From NCBI GenBank assembly GCA_030616195.1, contig JAUWXW010000091.1, positions 1-6,695 of the forward strand: DNA of 6,695 nucleotides. Direction: 5' to 3'. Within the stretch, counting starts at the first letter, position 1. Each line of letters opens with the position of its first letter. The stretch is from Chloroflexota bacterium. Its GTDB lineage: Bacteria; Chloroflexota; Dehalococcoidia; RBG-13-53-26. Under the pieces are notes generated by a model that saw nothing but the letters and a program-made list of their open reading frames with translations, had not been told where the DNA came from and did not search any database. A program made the translations under genes and the position numbers. This document shows, one piece after another, positions 5,539 through 6,695 of the stretch.

Positions 5539-6318
5539 TCACTTAGTCTCTTGAGTCTTCTCTGAAGAGCCCCTGTTGGTGAAGGCGCTGATCAGATCAA
5601 TTGGCAAGGGGAAGATCACCAGGTTGGTCCTCTCTGTGGCTATCTCCGTAAGTGTTCCCAGGTAGCGCAACTGCAAAGCGGCAGGTTCGCGGCTGATTAT
5701 CGCGGCAGCCTCGGCTAGCTTGTGCGATGCCTGCAATTCGCCCTCAGCGTGTACAATCTTGGCCCTTTTCTCTCGTTCTGCCTCAGCCTGTGCCGCCATG
5801 GCCCTCTGCATGGAATCTGGTAACGTCACATCCTTGACCTCCACAGTGCTTACCTTCACCCCCCAGGGATCAGTCTGCTCGTCGACAATCTGCTGCAGTG
5901 TCTCATTGATCTTCTCTCGCTGGGCCAGCAATTCATCAAGCTCAGATTGCCCCAGCACGCTGCGCAGGGTAGTCTGCGAGATGAGCGAGGTAGCTCGAAT
6001 ATAATCGGTCACCTCAAGAACAGCCTTATCAGGGTCTATCACCCTCAAATACACCACCGCGTTTACTCTAACGGTGACATTATCTCGAGTGATCACCTCC
6101 TGCTCTGGAACGTCCATGGTCATCACCCGCGTATCTACCCTTATCATTTTGTCAATAAACGGGATTATGACCCGCAGCCCAGGCTGCCTTATACCGATGA
6201 ACCGCCCCAAACGCAAAATGACCCCCCTCTCATACTGGGCGATAACCTTGATTGCTGCCGGCAGTATGAAAAGCAGTAATACGACTACGACACCGATGGC
6301 CCATAAAGCTGCCGTCAT
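5539..6318 (-). CDS. Slipin (stomatin-like SPFH-domain membrane protein)
   Basis: This 259-residue protein has one N-terminal hydrophobic segment (about 4-24), then the SPFH/band-7 domain beginning with [13 protein letters not shown] (28-40), continuing [18 protein letters not shown] (47-64) and [19 protein letters not shown] (75-93), and a charged helical, probably coiled-coil region (about 170-210, [13 protein letters not shown]). Length and motif order match bacterial slipins. These anchor to the inner face of the membrane, oligomerise and organise membrane microdomains; partner NfeD proteins are their usual genomic neighbours. ATG 6318 is preceded by a perfect AGGAGG seven bases upstream, inside the last codons of the upstream nfeD gene, and only four bases separate the two genes. 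Nothing is missing or unusual in the domain. The C-terminal tail (SSEKTQETK) is short and polar. Confidence 0.95.
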   Translation of the reverse strand: MTAALWAIGVVVVLLLFILPAAIKVIAQYERGVILRLGRFIGIRQPGLRVIIPFIDKMIRVDTRVMTMDVPEQEVITRDNVTVRVNAVVYLRVIDPDKAVLEVTDYIRATSLISQTTLRSVLGQSELDELLAQREKINETLQQIVDEQTDPWGVKVSTVEVKDVTLPDSMQRAMAAQAEAEREKRAKIVHAEGELQASHKLAEAAAIISREPAALQLRYLGTLTEIATERTNLVIFPLPIDLISAFTNRGSSEKTQETK

Positions 6319-6322
6319 TTTT

Positions 6323-6695
6323 TCACCTCCTCTTTGGTTCCTTGGCTACCTTCAGCTTTAGTCCTTCGACCTTTATCACTATCACCCCTTCACCGCGCTC
6401 AATTGTACCATTTTCCACCGAAGCATTCCATCGCTCTCCCCTGATGAGGACTGTTCCCTTAGGGTCAAGCGCAGTCTGCACAATCGCCGTCTGTCCCACC
6501 AATCCCTCTCGACCGGTGGTGATCCGGCGTCGATGTGCTCTTATGACAGCGGCAACAACGAAGATAAAAATGGCGCTGAAGATGCTCACCACCGCAGCAA
6601 TAATCCTGGGGTCTATTGAAAGCGGGCTACCGCTAAACAGGATGAAGGAACCCAGGACCAGGGAGATTATACCCCCTGCCGTAAGCAGCCCAAAG
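6323..6695 (-). CDS. nfeD: NfeD-family membrane protein, N-terminus beyond the window
   Basis: The frame stays open to the right edge, giving 124 C-terminal residues at most. An internal GTG at 6592 would start inside a membrane helix and is not the real start. Visible in order are a glycine-rich membrane segment [20 protein letters not shown], a short loop ([10 protein letters not shown]), a second membrane helix ([21 protein letters not shown]), a basic stretch, and the soluble OB-fold NfeD C-terminal domain with the family pattern GREGLVGQ...[15 protein letters not shown]...[16 protein letters not shown]. The LLTAGGI...LGS style resembles the long NfeD type, which carries a ClpP-like serine protease domain upstream; that domain, if present, lies outside the window. 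NfeD proteins pair with SPFH proteins such as the slipin encoded next. The OB domain faces the cytosol in the usual model. Confidence 0.92.
   Translation of the reverse strand, partial: FGLLTAGGIISLVLGSFILFSGSPLSIDPRIIAAVVSIFSAIFIFVVAAVIRAHRRRITTGREGLVGQTAIVQTALDPKGTVLIRGERWNASVENGTIERGEGVIVIKVEGLKLKVAKEPKRR
6326..6331 (-). promoter_or_regulatory. Slipin ribosome binding site embedded in the nfeD coding end
   Basis: On the minus strand AGGAGG encodes the last two arginines of NfeD and sits seven bases before the slipin ATG. It is directly followed by the nfeD stop TGA. Terminating ribosomes would thus clear or recycle on the slipin start site, indicating coupled translation. Confidence 0.85.

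Overview
The window looks like part of a bacterial chromosome of moderate GC content (by eye slightly above 50%). It has compact operons and one repeat-rich non-coding gap. The gene content fits an uncultured, probably anaerobic fatty- or aromatic-acid-degrading lineage: several crotonases, an AMP-forming acyl-CoA synthetase, a sirtuin, a UbiA-type prenyltransferase and an NfeD/slipin pair. Uncultured Chloroflexota (Dehalococcoidia-like) or a similar sediment lineage is my best guess. It rests on general impression and not on any marker gene, so treat it as weak.

Positions 1-5075 hold six co-directional plus-strand genes that read as one operon: a 5'-truncated crotonase (1-474), a small PHP-domain metal-dependent hydrolase (471-1007), a second crotonase with a full catalytic pair (1004-1783), a Sir2 NAD-dependent deacetylase (1806-2582), an AMP-forming acyl-CoA synthetase (2604-4166) and a UbiA-family membrane prenyltransferase close to protoheme IX farnesyltransferase (4227-5075). 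The first two junctions are 4-base ATGA overlaps. The next two gaps are 21-22 bases and the last is 60 bases. The likely logic is CoA activation of an acid by the synthetase, beta-oxidation-type chemistry by the crotonases, and control of the synthetase by lysine deacetylation through the neighbouring sirtuin. The roles of the PHP protein and the prenyltransferase are open.

Positions 5076-5538 are a 463-base non-coding gap between convergent genes. It contains at least four strong inverted repeats, including two adjacent hairpins at 5112-5157 whose 12-base cores are exact reverse complements of each other, and three copies of a short GTAGGGA-containing motif. It appears to hold transcription terminators and remnants of dispersed intergenic repeats.

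Positions 5539-6695 hold a minus-strand pair: an NfeD-family membrane protein running off the right edge (6323-6695) and a stomatin-like slipin (5539-6318). They are tightly coupled, because the last two arginine codons of nfeD form the ribosome binding site of the slipin gene. This is a standard bacterial membrane-microdomain module.
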